Shown here: one piece after another, positions 10,023-21,205 of the stretch
Position numbering within the stretch: the stretch's first letter is position 1
Layout of the letters: every line of letters begins with the position of its first letter
The notes under the pieces: model-generated
Told to the model about the DNA's origin: nothing
Seen by the model: the letters and a program-made list of their open reading frames with translations, nothing else
Database searches by the model: none
Assembly: GCF_021869535.1 (NCBI RefSeq)
Contig: NW_026262734.1
Location: 89,161,285-89,225,284 of the forward strand
Direction: 5' to 3'
DNA length: 64,000 nt
Origin: Mytilus californianus
Lineage: Eukaryota > Mollusca > Bivalvia > Mytilida > Mytilidae
Translations under genes and position numbers: made by a program

Positions 10023-13000
10023 ATAGGTTTGAACGTTGTTTTCAATTTAGACTTGTTTATATTTTTCCGTTTGGGCTTGTATTATATTTTTCCGTTTGGG
10101 CTTGTATTATATTTTCCTTTGGGTTTATATGATCCGTTCATCCTATTTTGACTCTTTAAAATTCAAGAGTCTATCCTAAATTGAGGTAAATTATATGGCC
10201 TTCCAAATATCGTTTCGATCCCTAACATCACTCAAGAGACATTAAATGTCGAAATCCGGATATGGTGTATTAAAATTTTTGCTACTCATGTTTGTGGTAA
10301 ACCATCTTTTCCACAAGTTTATTGTTTTCTGTTTGGTATTAAATTAATATTAAGATCCATTTTGTACTGGTGATTAATTTATTTGGCAATCGCCAATGGC
10401 AGTCAGCAGGGTTTAAGAACATCCGTTGTTCGACCTGTTAGTCAAATGCGTTTTGTTAAAATATACTTTTTCACTATTTTGGTCTTTTGGAAAATGTTGT
10501 TTGTGCTGTATTTAGACCCCTCTACCTAGAAATTTGTTTTACATGCACACGTATAAAAATAGCGGTTTTTATCCAACGCAATCATAGGTTTGAACGTTGT
10601 TTTCAATTTAAACTTGTTTATATTTTTCCATTTGGGTTTGTATTATATTTTCCTTCGGGTTTATATGATCCGTTCATTCTATTTTGACTCTTTAAAATTC
10701 AAGAGTCTATCCTAAATTGAGGTAAATTATATGGCCTTCCAAATATCGTTTCGATCCCTAACATCACTGAAGAGACATTAAATGTCGAAATCCGGATATG
10801 GTGTATTAAAATTTTTGCACCTCATGTTTGTGGTAAACCATCTTTTCCACAAGTTTATTGTTTTCTGTTTGGTATTAAATTAATATTAAGATCCATTTTG
10901 TACTGGTGATCAATTTATTTGGCAATCGCCAATGGCAGTCAGCAGGGTTTAAGAACATCCGTTGTTCGACCTGTTAGTCAAATGCGTTTTGTTAAAATAT
11001 ACTTTTTCACTATTTTGGTCTTTTGGAAAATGTTGTTTGTGCTGTATTTAGACCCCTCTACCTAGAAATTTGTTTTACATGCACACGTATAAAAATTGCG
11101 GTTTTTATCCAACGCAATCATAGGTTTGAACGTTGTTTTCAATTTAGACTTGTTTATATTTTTCCGTTTGGGCTTGTATTATATTTTCCTTCGGGTTTAT
11201 ATGATCCGTTCATCCTATTTTGACTCTTTAAAATTCAAGAGTCTATCCTAAATTGAGGTAAATTATATGGCCTTCCAAATATCGTTTCGATCCCTAACAT
11301 CACTGAAGAGACATTAAATGTCGAAATCCGGATATGGTGTATTAAAATTTTTGCACCTCATGTTTGTGGTAAACCATCTTTTCCACAAGTTTATTGTTTT
11401 CTGTTTGGTATTAAATTAATATTAAGATCCATTTTGTACTGGTGATCAATTTATTTGGCAATCGCCAATGGCAGTCAGCAGGGTTTAAGAACATCCGTTG
11501 TTCGACCTGTTAGTCAAATGCGTTTTGTTAAAATATACTTTTTCACTATTTTGGTCTTTTGGAAAATATTGTTTGTGCTGTATTTAAACCCCTCTACCTA
11601 GAAATTTGTTTTACATGCACACGTATAAAAATTGCGGTTTTTATCCAACGCAATCATAGGTTTGAACGTTGTTTTCAATTTAGACTTGTTTATATTTTTC
11701 CGTTTGGGCTTGTATTATATTTTCCTTCGGGTTTATATGATCCGTTCATCCTATTTTGACTCTTTAAAGTTCAAGAGTCTATCCTAAATTGAGGTAAATT
11801 ATATGGCCTTCCAAATATCGTTTCGATCCCTAACATCACTGAAGAGACATTAAATGTCGAAATCCGGATATGGTGTATTGAAATGTTTGCACCTCATGTT
11901 TGTGGTAAACCATCTTTTCCACAAGTTTATTGTTTTCTGTTTGGTATTTAAAATAATATTAAGATCCATTTTGTACTCGTGATCAATTTATTTGGCAATC
12001 GCCAATGGCAGTCAGCAGGGTTTAGGAACATCCGTTATTCGACCTGTTAGTCAAATGCGTTTTGTTAAAATATACTTTTTCACTATTTTGGTCTTTTGGA
12101 AAATGTTGTTTGTGCTGTATTAGACCCCTCTACCTAGAAATTTGTTTTACATGCACACGTATAAAAATTGCGGTTTTTATCCAACGAAATCATAGGTTTG
12201 AACGTTGTTTTCAATTTAGACTTGTTTATATTTTTCCGTTTGGGCTTGTATTATATTTTCCTTCGGATTTATATGATCCGTTCATCCTATTTTGACTCTT
12301 TAAAATTCAAGAGTCTATCCTAAATTGAGGTAAATTATATGGCCTTCCAAATATCGTTTCGATCCCTAACATCACTCAAGAGACATTAAATGTCGAAATC
12401 CGGATATGGTGTATTAAATTTTTGCACCTCATGTTTGTGGTAAACCATCTTTTCCACAAGGTTATTGTTTTCTGTTTGGTATTAAATTAATATTAAGATC
12501 CATTTTGTACTCGTGATCAATTTATTTGGCAGTCGCCAATGGCAGTCAGCAGGGTTTAAGAACATCCGTTGTTCGACCTGTTAGTCAAATGCGTTTTGTT
12601 AAAATATACTTTTTTACTATTTTGGTCTTTTGGAAAATGTTGTTTGTGCTGTATTTAGACCCCTCTACCTAGAAATTTGTTTTACATGCACACGTATAAA
12701 AATTGCGGTTTTTATCCAACGCAATCATAGGTTTGAACGTTGTTTTCAATTTAGACTTGTTTATAAGTTTCCGTTTGGGCTTGTATTATATTTTCCTTCG
12801 GGTTTATATGATCCGTTCATCCTATTTTGACTCTTTAAAATTCAAGAGTCTATCCTAAATTGAGGTAAATTATATGGCCTTCCAAATATCGTTTCGATCC
12901 CTAACATCACTCAAGAGACATTAAATGTCGAAATCTGGATAGGGTGTATTAAAATTTTTGCACCTCATGTTTGTGGTAAACCATCTTTTCCACAAGTTTA

Positions 13001-15438
13001 TTGTTTTCTGTTTGGTATTAAATTAATATTAAGATCCATTTTGTACTGGTGATCAATTTATTTGGCAATCGCCAATGGCAGTCAGCAGGGTTTAAGAACA
13101 TCCGTTGTTCGACCTGTTAGTCAAATGCGTTTTGTTAAAATATACTTTTTCACTATTTTGGTCTTTTGAAAAATGTTGTTTGTGCTGTATTTAGACCCCT
13201 CTACCTAGAAATTTGTTTTACATGCACACGTATAAAAATTGCGGTTTTTATCCAACGCAATCATAGGTTTGAACGTTGTTTTCAATTTAGACTTGTTTAT
13301 ATTTTTCCGTTTGGGCTTGTATTATATTTTCCTTCGGGTTTATATGATCCGTTCATCCTATTTTGACTCTTTAAAATTCAAGAGTCTATCCTAAATTGAG
13401 GTAAATTATATGGCCTTCCAAATATCGTTTCGATCCCTAACATCACTGAAGAGACATTAAATGTCGAAATCCGGATATGGTGTATTAAAATTTTTGCACC
13501 TCATGTTTGTGGTAAACCATCTTTTCCACAAGTTTATTGTTTTCTGTTTGGTATTAAATTAATATTAAGATCCATTTTGTACTGGTGATCAATTTATTTG
13601 GCAATCGCCAATGGCAGTCAGCAGGGTTTAAGAACATCCGTTGTTCGACCTGTTAGTCAAATGCGTTTTGTTAAAATATACTTTTTCACTATTTTGGTCT
13701 TTTGGAAAATGTTGTTTGTGCTGTATTTAGACCCCTCTACCTAGAAATTTGTTTTACATGCACACGTATAAAAATTGCGGTTTTTATCCAACGCAATCAT
13801 AGGTTTGAACGTTGTTTTCAATTTAAACTTGTTTATATTTTTCCGTTTGGGCTTGTATTATATTTTCCTTCGGGTTTATATGATCCGTTCATCCTATTTT
13901 GACTCTTTAACATTCAAGAGTCTATCCTAAATTGAGGTAAATTATATGGCCTTCCAAATATCGTTTCGATCCCTAACATCACTGAAGAGACATTAAATGT
14001 CGAAATCCGGATATGGTGTATTGAAATGTTTGCACCTCATGTTTGTGGTAAACCATCTTTTCCACAAGGTTATTGTTTTCTGTTTGGTATTAAATTAATA
14101 TTAAGATCCATTTTGTACTGGTGATCAATTTATTTGGCAATCGCCAATGGCAGTCAGCAGGGTTTAAGAACATCCGTTGTTCGACCTGTTAATCAAATGC
14201 GTTTTGTTAAAATATACTTTTTCACTATTTTGGTCTTTTGGAAAATGTTGTTTGTGCTGTATTTAGACCCCTCTACCTAGAAATTTGTTTTACATGCACA
14301 CGTATAAAAATTGCGGTTTTTATCCAACGCAATCATAGGTTTGAACGTTGTTTTCAATTTAGACTTGTTTATTTTTTTCCGTTTGGGCTTGTATTATATT
14401 TTCCTTCGGGTTTATATGATCCGTTCATCCTATTTTGACTCTTTAAAATTCAAGAGTCTATCCTAAATTGAGGTAAATTATATGGCCTTCCAAATATCGT
14501 TTCGATCCCTAACATCACTCAAGAGACATTACATGTCGAAATCCGGATATGGTGTATTAAAATTTTGGCACCTCATGTTTGTGGTAAACCATCTTTTCCA
14601 CAAGTTTATTGTTTTCTGTTTGGTATTAAATTTATATTAAGATCCATTTTGTACTGGTGATCAATTTATTTGGCAATCGCCAATGGCAGTCAGCAGAGTT
14701 TAAGAACATCCGTTGTTCGACCTGTTAGTCAAATGCGTTTTGTTAAAATATACTTTTTCACTATTTTGGTCTTTTGGAAAATGTTGTTTGTGCTGTATTT
14801 AGACCCCTCTACCTAGAAATTTGTTTTACATGCACACGTATAAAAATAGCGGTTTTTATCCAACGCAATCATAGGTTTGAACGTTGTTTTCAATTTAGAC
14901 TTGTTTATATTTTTCCGTTTGGGCTTGTATTATATTTTCCTTCGGGTTTATATGATCCGTTCATCCTATTCTGACTCTTTATAATTCAAGAGTCTATCCT
15001 AAATTCAGGTAAATTATATGGCCTTAGAAATATCGTTTCGATCCCTAACATCACTCAAGAGACATTAAATGTCGAAATCCGGATATGGTGTATTAAAATT
15101 TTTGCACCTCATGTTTGTGGAAAACCATCTTTTCCACAAGTTTATTGTTTTCTGTTTGGTATTAAATTAATATTAAGATCCCTTTTGTACTGGTGATCAA
15201 TTTATTTGGCAATCGCCAATGGCAGTCAGCAGGGTTTAAGAACATCCGTTGTTCGACCTGTTAGTCAAATGCGTTTTGTTAAAATATACTTTTTTACTAT
15301 TTTGGTCTTGTGGAAAATGTTGTTTGTGCTGTATTTAGATCCCTCTTCCTAGAAACTTGTTTTACATGCACACGTATAAAAATTGCGGTTTTTATCCAAC
15401 GCAATCATAGGTTTGAACGTTGTTTTCAATTTAGACTT
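10023..15438. repeat. 536-bp tandem satellite, about ten units
   Basis: The phrase ATAGGTTTGAACGTTG recurs at 10023, 10584, 11120 and on to 14871 and 15407, with a 536-bp period. Units differ by only a few substitutions and short indels, which points to recent amplification or homogenisation. The first unit carries an extra local duplication of TTTCCGTTTGGGCTTGTA. Each unit contains an open frame of about 66 codons only because the copies are nearly identical; it lacks features of a protein. Each unit also carries CT(G/C)AAGA, a perfect 5-bp stem-loop (GACAT/ATGTC) and GAAA, the core layout of a hammerhead ribozyme. Confidence 0.95.
10767..10805 (+). ncRNA. hammerhead-like core in a satellite unit (representative copy)
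   Basis: CTGAAGA at 10767-10773 fits the hammerhead consensus CUGANGA. It is followed at once by a stem-loop at 10774-10786 (GACAT, loop TAA, ATGTC) and by GAAA at 10787-10790. Equivalent CTGAAGA cores begin at 11303, 11839, 13446 and 13982; the other five units have CTCAAGA, which breaks the invariant G. I cannot find a convincing stem I, and stem III is weak, so catalytic activity is doubtful. Ribozyme ancestry is inferred from the core order and spacing. Confidence 0.4.
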
Positions 15439-15690
15439 GTATATATATATAAAGAAGATGTGGCATGATTGACAATGAGACAACTCTCCACAAGAGACCA
15501 AAATGACACAGAAATTAACAACTATAGGTCACCGTACGGCATTTAACAATGAGCAAAGGCCCATACCGCATAGTCAGTTATAGAAATGACAATGTAAAAC
15601 AATTCAAACGAGAAAACTAACGGCCTTATTTATGTACAAAAAATGAACGAAAAACAAATATGTAACACATAGACATGTGCTTGTTAAGAC
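15439..15690 (+). mobile_element. truncated copy of a common mussel interspersed element
   Basis: It begins AAGAAGATGTGGCATGATTG and contains CAACTCTCCACAAGAGACC and CACCGTACGGCATTTAAC. A longer copy is at 42384-42835 and a related subfamily copy at 62681-64000. This one ends after about 250 bases. It is inserted at the right edge of the satellite, after an (AT)n run. Confidence 0.7.
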
Positions 15691-15789
15691 TTGCACAACA
15701 GGGGACTCATCTAGTTACGCTCCTTTTGGTGTTTATTTGTTACCTTTTTTCATCTATTCGTACTTCATTACCGAACTTTAAACCTCACG

Positions 15790-15960
15790 TTGTCTTCCTT
15801 TAACATACCATAAAGAAAAGTTCAGGTGACTACTGGCAAAAAACTGGTAATTCAGGTTTAAGTTCTGTACTTTAATAGTAATCAATGTTTATTTACATTA
15901 ATATAGAAAAAAATTATAAAAACGGTCAGATGATTATAACATTTTAATAAATAAAAAGTT
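15790..15960. repeat. unit 1 flank resuming after the satellite
   Basis: Sequence around 15750-15820 (CATCTATTCGTACTTCATTA and a TTGTCTTCC motif) corresponds weakly to 28300-28340 of unit 2. The conserved YY1-like and TATA motifs of units 2 and 3 are not seen here. Confidence 0.35.
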
Positions 15961-16120
15961 CAAAATGAGAGGAAAAAAATACCAAAGGGACAGTCAACCT
16001 CATAGATCGAAAATAAACTGACAACGCCATGGCTTAAAAAGAAAAAGACAACCAAACAAATAATAGTACCATAAAAAACTAAAGACTAAGCAACATCTTA
16101 GATCTAAGGTTCTCCTGAAG
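15961..16120 (-). mobile_element. Penelope-like element 3' tail fragment (minus)
   Basis: The run ACCAAAGGGACAGTCAACCT, then AACTGACAACGCCATGG, then GACTAAGCAACA is the reverse complement of the element tail seen on the plus strand at 24480-24640, 35750-35880 and 61920-62050. Confidence 0.6.
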
Positions 16121-16339
16121 GGTAATAATGAAATACAGTATTAAAAGTTATCACACGCATTAAATAACAGATTCAGAAGAAGTAGCTTGTATAATGTTTC
16201 GTGCCTCAAAAACATTACAAATGTATTTTAAATATGTTGCTTTGATGAAATGTATGTTATTTTATATTTTTACCATAAAGACAGTAAATCCTAAAATTCG
16301 ACTAAAACAATATATGCCTGGGTAAACAAAAATAACGTG

Positions 16340-16470
16340 TGTTTCGAAAAGTTCACATTTTATGACAGTACATTCACAGAAAATGAAAATATGCATGATA
16401 TTTGTTTCAGACGAAAACAGCTTAATACAAGGCTTGTGATATCCTTAGCAATTGCATTAATCCACTGGTT
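16340..16470 (+). other. decayed copy of the conserved upstream element (possible 5' exon relic)
   Basis: Translation includes FTENENMHDICFRRKQLNTR, which aligns with CTENEYIHAKCVRRKNLTSQ upstream of unit 2 and CTEKEYINDKCVRRKKLTAR upstream of unit 3. The first cysteine, kept in the other two, is lost here. Whether this was ever an exon is uncertain. Confidence 0.35.
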
Positions 16471-17050
16471 TTCAGAACTCGTCATCGTTACGCGGCTTTT
16501 AATCAAACAGACCGTTGCTTCATAGTTTTAATTGTTGCACATTTTGACGTATAGGGATTATGTGTGGTTTTTTATACTCATTATCGAAGGCTCTTATGTG
16601 CGTTGCCTTGACTCTGTTAGAAATTTGTTTTATTGGCAATTATTTATATCTCCTTTATTATGTCAAAACGAAAAAAAAAACACAGTATAACCAGAATAAG
16701 TAACTTAAAAAATAGGTTAAACATGCCTGTACAAAAGTATCTGTACGACACATACATACATATAAGAAACTAGACACCAGAAATCGAAATAGTGGATACA
16801 ACATTTCCAACTAAAGCCACTAAACGGTACTACATATATGTGTTACAACACATTTTCAAATTAAACTAGTAACATGTCACAAAAATGTACAATGATGTAA
16901 AAACTAATTTTTTCTCCTGGATTGCTTATAGATTACCTGATAATTGATATATATTTGAATATTGAATATTAATACGAAATTTTGAATTCATTGCTTTCAA
17001 ATAGTTTATTAATTATTGAATTATGCAATCGTATCCTGTTTAAAAGCAGC

Positions 17051-17380
17051 ATGAACAGAAACTCCAGAAACCAAGACGATTCTGAAGATGTGAATTCATA
17101 TGGCATACTGAAAACTATGTACTGGGAAATATACGGTGTAAAACGTTTTCCGTACGTGGAAAGCGAAAGTATACACCATTACTTTACCCATCTTTTGATG
17201 GAGGAATGATGAATTCAAATGACGTTTTGGGACTTACAATCAGTCAGGTTGAACGAATGTATAAAGCTTGTTTGGAAAGAAGGAAAATGAAGGAACAATG
17301 AATACTGAACCGCAGATATCCTGATAAATCTTCAAAAGAATATCTGGAATACTTAGAAAAATGTACAGATTATAAAAAAG
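17051..17380 (+). pseudogene. cGLR unit 1, exon 1 (broken)
   Basis: ATG at 17051 starts a reading that matches exon 1 of unit 2 for about 35 residues (MNRNSRNQD.SEDVNSYGI). A 1-nt deletion in the FPYRGKRK region then shifts the frame to an early stop. Later, the TGG of the EQWILN segment has become TGA near 17298-17300. The donor GTAAT at 17381 is preserved, so the exon boundary can still be set. Two independent lesions in this exon alone make the unit non-coding. Confidence 0.85.
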
Positions 17381-17489
17381 GTAATACTTTTGTATGTGAT
17401 TTCTAAAACTCTAGAAAATTAATGTTGAAGTTATGGAAGTACAGAAACATGTCTAACAAGCGGCAATTTACCATGATTAAAATCGAAAC

Positions 17490-17660
17490 CACAAGCCACA
17501 GATAAACAGACAACACCATGACTAAGAAAAGAAAACGACAAAGAGGCAACAACATGACTAAGAGAAGGAAACGACAAACAGGCAACACCATGACTAAGAA
17601 AGGGAAACGACGAACAGGCAAACATCATGACAAAGAAGAAAAAAACACATAAGCAACACA
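17490..17660. repeat. 36-bp intronic minisatellite, unit 1
   Basis: About four to five repeats of CAACACCATGACTAAGAAA followed by AGGAAACGACAAACAGG. It is shared with the introns of unit 2 (30270-30480) and unit 4 (56785-56960). The unit strongly resembles the PLE tail reading CAACGCCATGGCTAAAAAAG at 23970, so the minisatellite probably arose by tandem duplication of that tail. Minus-strand ORFs over it are an effect of the period being a multiple of three. Confidence 0.75.
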
Positions 17661-17947
17661 AATAGGTAATGAGTCACTTTTGATAAGTTACAATCGTAGA
17701 CCAGTGGACAGTATGAACTAAATTGACAAAAATTAATATAAATTATGTTTATGAAGTAAATCAGTATTATAGGTGGCATTATCTTCCTTGACTTTATGTA
17801 AATGTCAATAAAACAAGTCAAAGGATTCCACGAACAAGAATGATATTGTTCATAGTAAAGTACTTAATTCTGACAAAAGTATTGATGTATATCAGATGTA
17901 AAGGTCGATTTGCAACAATACCGTGAAATGCAAAGTCCCCTCAATTA

Positions 17948-20701
17948 CAGTTGGGTGCAAACCAAGCATTACATAAAGTAAACGCACGTTAACACCGCGT
18001 GCACATATTTCGTTAGTTAACTTCAATTTTCGCGTTTACTATAATTACTTTAACACGGTCAAAATGGAACTTTCAAATGATAACCCGAGTAAACGCGCGT
18101 TTTTTCGGTGTCCTTTTAGTCAGTAGTAAACGGGCTTTTAATTTGACGTGCATTTGAAAGTAAACGCGCGTTTACTTTTCGCGTTAACTAATTGTGTAAA
18201 TTATAAAATAAACTTCGCCTTCATTTGTACTTTTTTTTATTTGTTTAAATTACTTTTATATTAATATTTTACGTATATGTGTTTAAAACCATAACAATTT
18301 ATTTCTATTTTCACTTTTCAAAGGTTATATATACAAATATTCGATTCACAAAAAATTGCGTAGCAATTATGCCAAAATTAAAAACTGCAAGCCTATGTGT
18401 ATATGTGAAATTATGTTGTGTACATTAATTGGTCAACATTCAATAGGTTGCATTTCTGTAAATATAGACAATATAGACAATGCAATTTTCCATAGAAACT
18501 CCCTTTGCGGCTAAAACTGTGACACTTTTACTATGAAGTTTCGGGAAAATTTTTCCTAGAATGGAAGGTCATATGCACTACTATTTTATTCAAAGGTCAA
18601 AACATAGGGTTGTGCAGGATATTTTCAACATTTATTTGCCCTGAATTTGTTAGAGTTTAACTTTATACTAACATGATGTACTACCCCTACCTTTACTTTT
18701 TGCCTACTTCAGAGTTCATTTGCACCACAATAGTATGTTTTTATACTGGTAACAGTCCCAAGTTATGTCTCTATGAGATGAAACATAGAGATCATATCTG
18801 GGAACTAGAATGTCAACAAATCAAATTATCTATGAATATTATATATCTCCACAAAGGAGGCGTGGTTTGAGAAACAGCTGTATTTACAAAGTGCAACCTA
18901 TACTAACATTTATTCAAATAGAAAACTCTCTAAAAACACTTTTTCTCACAACAATACCTATTTATCAGAATTATAGCATTAAAGAAATCACTGCATATAC
19001 TCTAAGTTTCCTTTATAGTACATTTTATACCCCTACCCCTGTTTTAATTTTTAATTGAATTTCAAAATAAGACTTTAATTATTGCCAGCTTACCCTATGT
19101 GCATGTTTTCTAACATGAAATGTCTACAACCTCTTTGAAACTATTCTGATAATAAATTGAAAGCATTTCATATACTATGAATTTAATGGTTAGTAGTTAT
19201 TCATTCCAACATTCAAGATAATAGAAAGTATCCAATCCTGCCTCTGTCTCCAGTCCACACCTTACTGTATGCCTATCTGTCAATGAAAGTTCACAATATC
19301 TGCCTCAAATGGTCAGTTTAAAATTATTGTCACAACAGTAACATCTCTTACCATATATCTAACATAATTTAGCTAATATATGAACTAAAAGTGTTTAAAC
19401 AAAGCCATATTTGCAAAACTTGTATGTATGAAGATACCAGTCTGGTGTATGAATTCACTAAAAGTTTCATATAAATGACTGCTAACATCTGATGTTTGCA
19501 TCACTTCCAAGCACAGTTATTGTTTTCTATACAAAAGACATTAAATAATAAAATCATAGGATTTAACAGTTTAATATTCTGTTTTATAACCCAGAGGGTA
19601 GGCCTTTTTCTCTGTTTTATGCTCCCTGGGGCCTCAAATTTCCTTAATTATTCTTCTGTTTCTAGCAATGTGGAATATTTAGTACATTCTCAGGATAGAA
19701 CACACTATTGTTTGTTTTATTGAGGTATTCTTGTATTTTTAGCTTGCATTTTTTTTATGCCGAGGTCACAAAAAAGCACATTTAGGTGTTACAGCTTACT
19801 TTTGGGTATCCACAGGACAAAAATACCACACCAATAATTTTCAGAAAGGATCAATAAATGCCAATGACTGCGTAGAGTAAATATGAGCACTTTTAAACAA
19901 TTTGAATTACAAATATATATATTTTATGAATTTATTTTGAATTCAGGGCTTGAAGTGAACTATGCATACTGGAAACTGTGAATATAAACTGAGCAATCAT
20001 AATTAAGGCCCAGGATTTTCTCAATCTTCATGGAATATTTGTAAAACTTCATATTTGAGTTAATTTCTTTAAAATCTCTGAGATGAACCAGATCTTTTTC
20101 AAGTTCTGTATGTTTTATTGTTTAACCAAATATACGGCAGATTCCACTAGGTGGTGCTTCAAGAAATAAAATAAATGGCATATTCTACAATAAGTTGGTT
20201 CCATGCCGTATCACATTATCACGGCTTTTATCTGAAAGTTGATTATTGGTCAATGTATCTTAAAGAGGTGTAACTTCATTAACTGTGATCGTCAATAAGT
20301 CAATCAAAGATGGAAGTTCGCCATTTTGATGTACCTTATCATGTGATATGTTCGGTCAGTGTATCCAAGATACGATTAAAATCTTTGTAACACGCCTTTT
20401 CAACGAACAGTAAACGTGCGTTTACTTTTTAACAAAAATTGAAAACGCGCCTTTTTTCACCTTAACGCGGTAGTAAACATGAAAGTAAACGCCCGTTTGC
20501 TTTTTACAAAATTAGTAGAAGACGCACCGTTTTCGCCTTAACGCGGAGGTAAACGCGAAAGTAAACGCCCGTTTACTTTGCATGTCTACCAAAATTTCGG
20601 AGTTAACACAGAGTTAACACGGCGTTTACATGAAGTGCACGCGAATAAACGTCACGTTAACGTTTTCCGCCCGTCTACAATGCTTGGTCTGCACCCAGCT
20701 G
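17948..20701. mobile_element. Tc1/mariner-type non-autonomous DNA element, 2.75 kb, in intron 1 of unit 1
   Basis: The left terminus is CAGTTGGGTGCAAACCAAGC; the right terminus, reverse-complemented, is CAGCTGGGTGCAGACCAAGC. A TA dinucleotide flanks both sides (17946-17947 and 20702-20703), and joining the flanks over one TA recreates the sequence of the unit 2 intron. Both ends hold many copies of GTAAACGCGCGTTTAC-like motifs (18080-18180, 20400-20640). No transposase is recognised inside. TA target duplication and CAGT-type ends indicate the IS630/Tc1/mariner group; a shorter relative is at 51386-52427. Confidence 0.85.
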
Positions 20702-21205
20702 TATTAGAGTTACAATAAAAGCACGCCAAAACTATTTATAAAATGGATGCGTCTCAACTGCTATATGCCAAATTCAACTTCATGAAAAGCTCTTAAACCA
20801 AATAGTTTAAAGTATTAAACAGCTAAGCTAATGTTTTGAAAATCATTGTGTTTTTGATAATTCAACAGTTGCTAAATAGTTTCGATACAAAAAAGGAACG
20901 CATCAAGGATACACAATATCAACATATGTGCTTTTATGACATTAAACTCGAAAGTTATGAATTCAAATCCGATGACACCCATATCGCAAGTACGAAATAG
21001 GAAACATTGCTCCATGGGTTGTAAATTATCATACCTGGCATTACATATAGAACGATAGACGTGCATTGCGTTAACATAAAACTCAGCATTGCCGCTATAA
21101 TCGAAACGATTGCTTGGAATAAATTTAGGGGGGATATAATTTTCTATCTACGAACGTCGTTATGGTTGTATGATTAATAAATAAATACATATATTTTTTT
21201 TATAG

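Noticed and set aside
10487..15000. Nine to ten repeated 66-codon ORFs (MENVVCAVFRPLYLEIC type) as a gene family
   Set aside because: They are the same frame of a 536-bp satellite whose units are nearly identical everywhere, not only in the ORF; no signal, domain or start context supports translation.
17403..17661. Hydrophobic minus-strand ORFs (RFLFLVMVLP repeats) as membrane peptides
   Set aside because: They follow the 36-bp intronic minisatellite and are open only because of its period.
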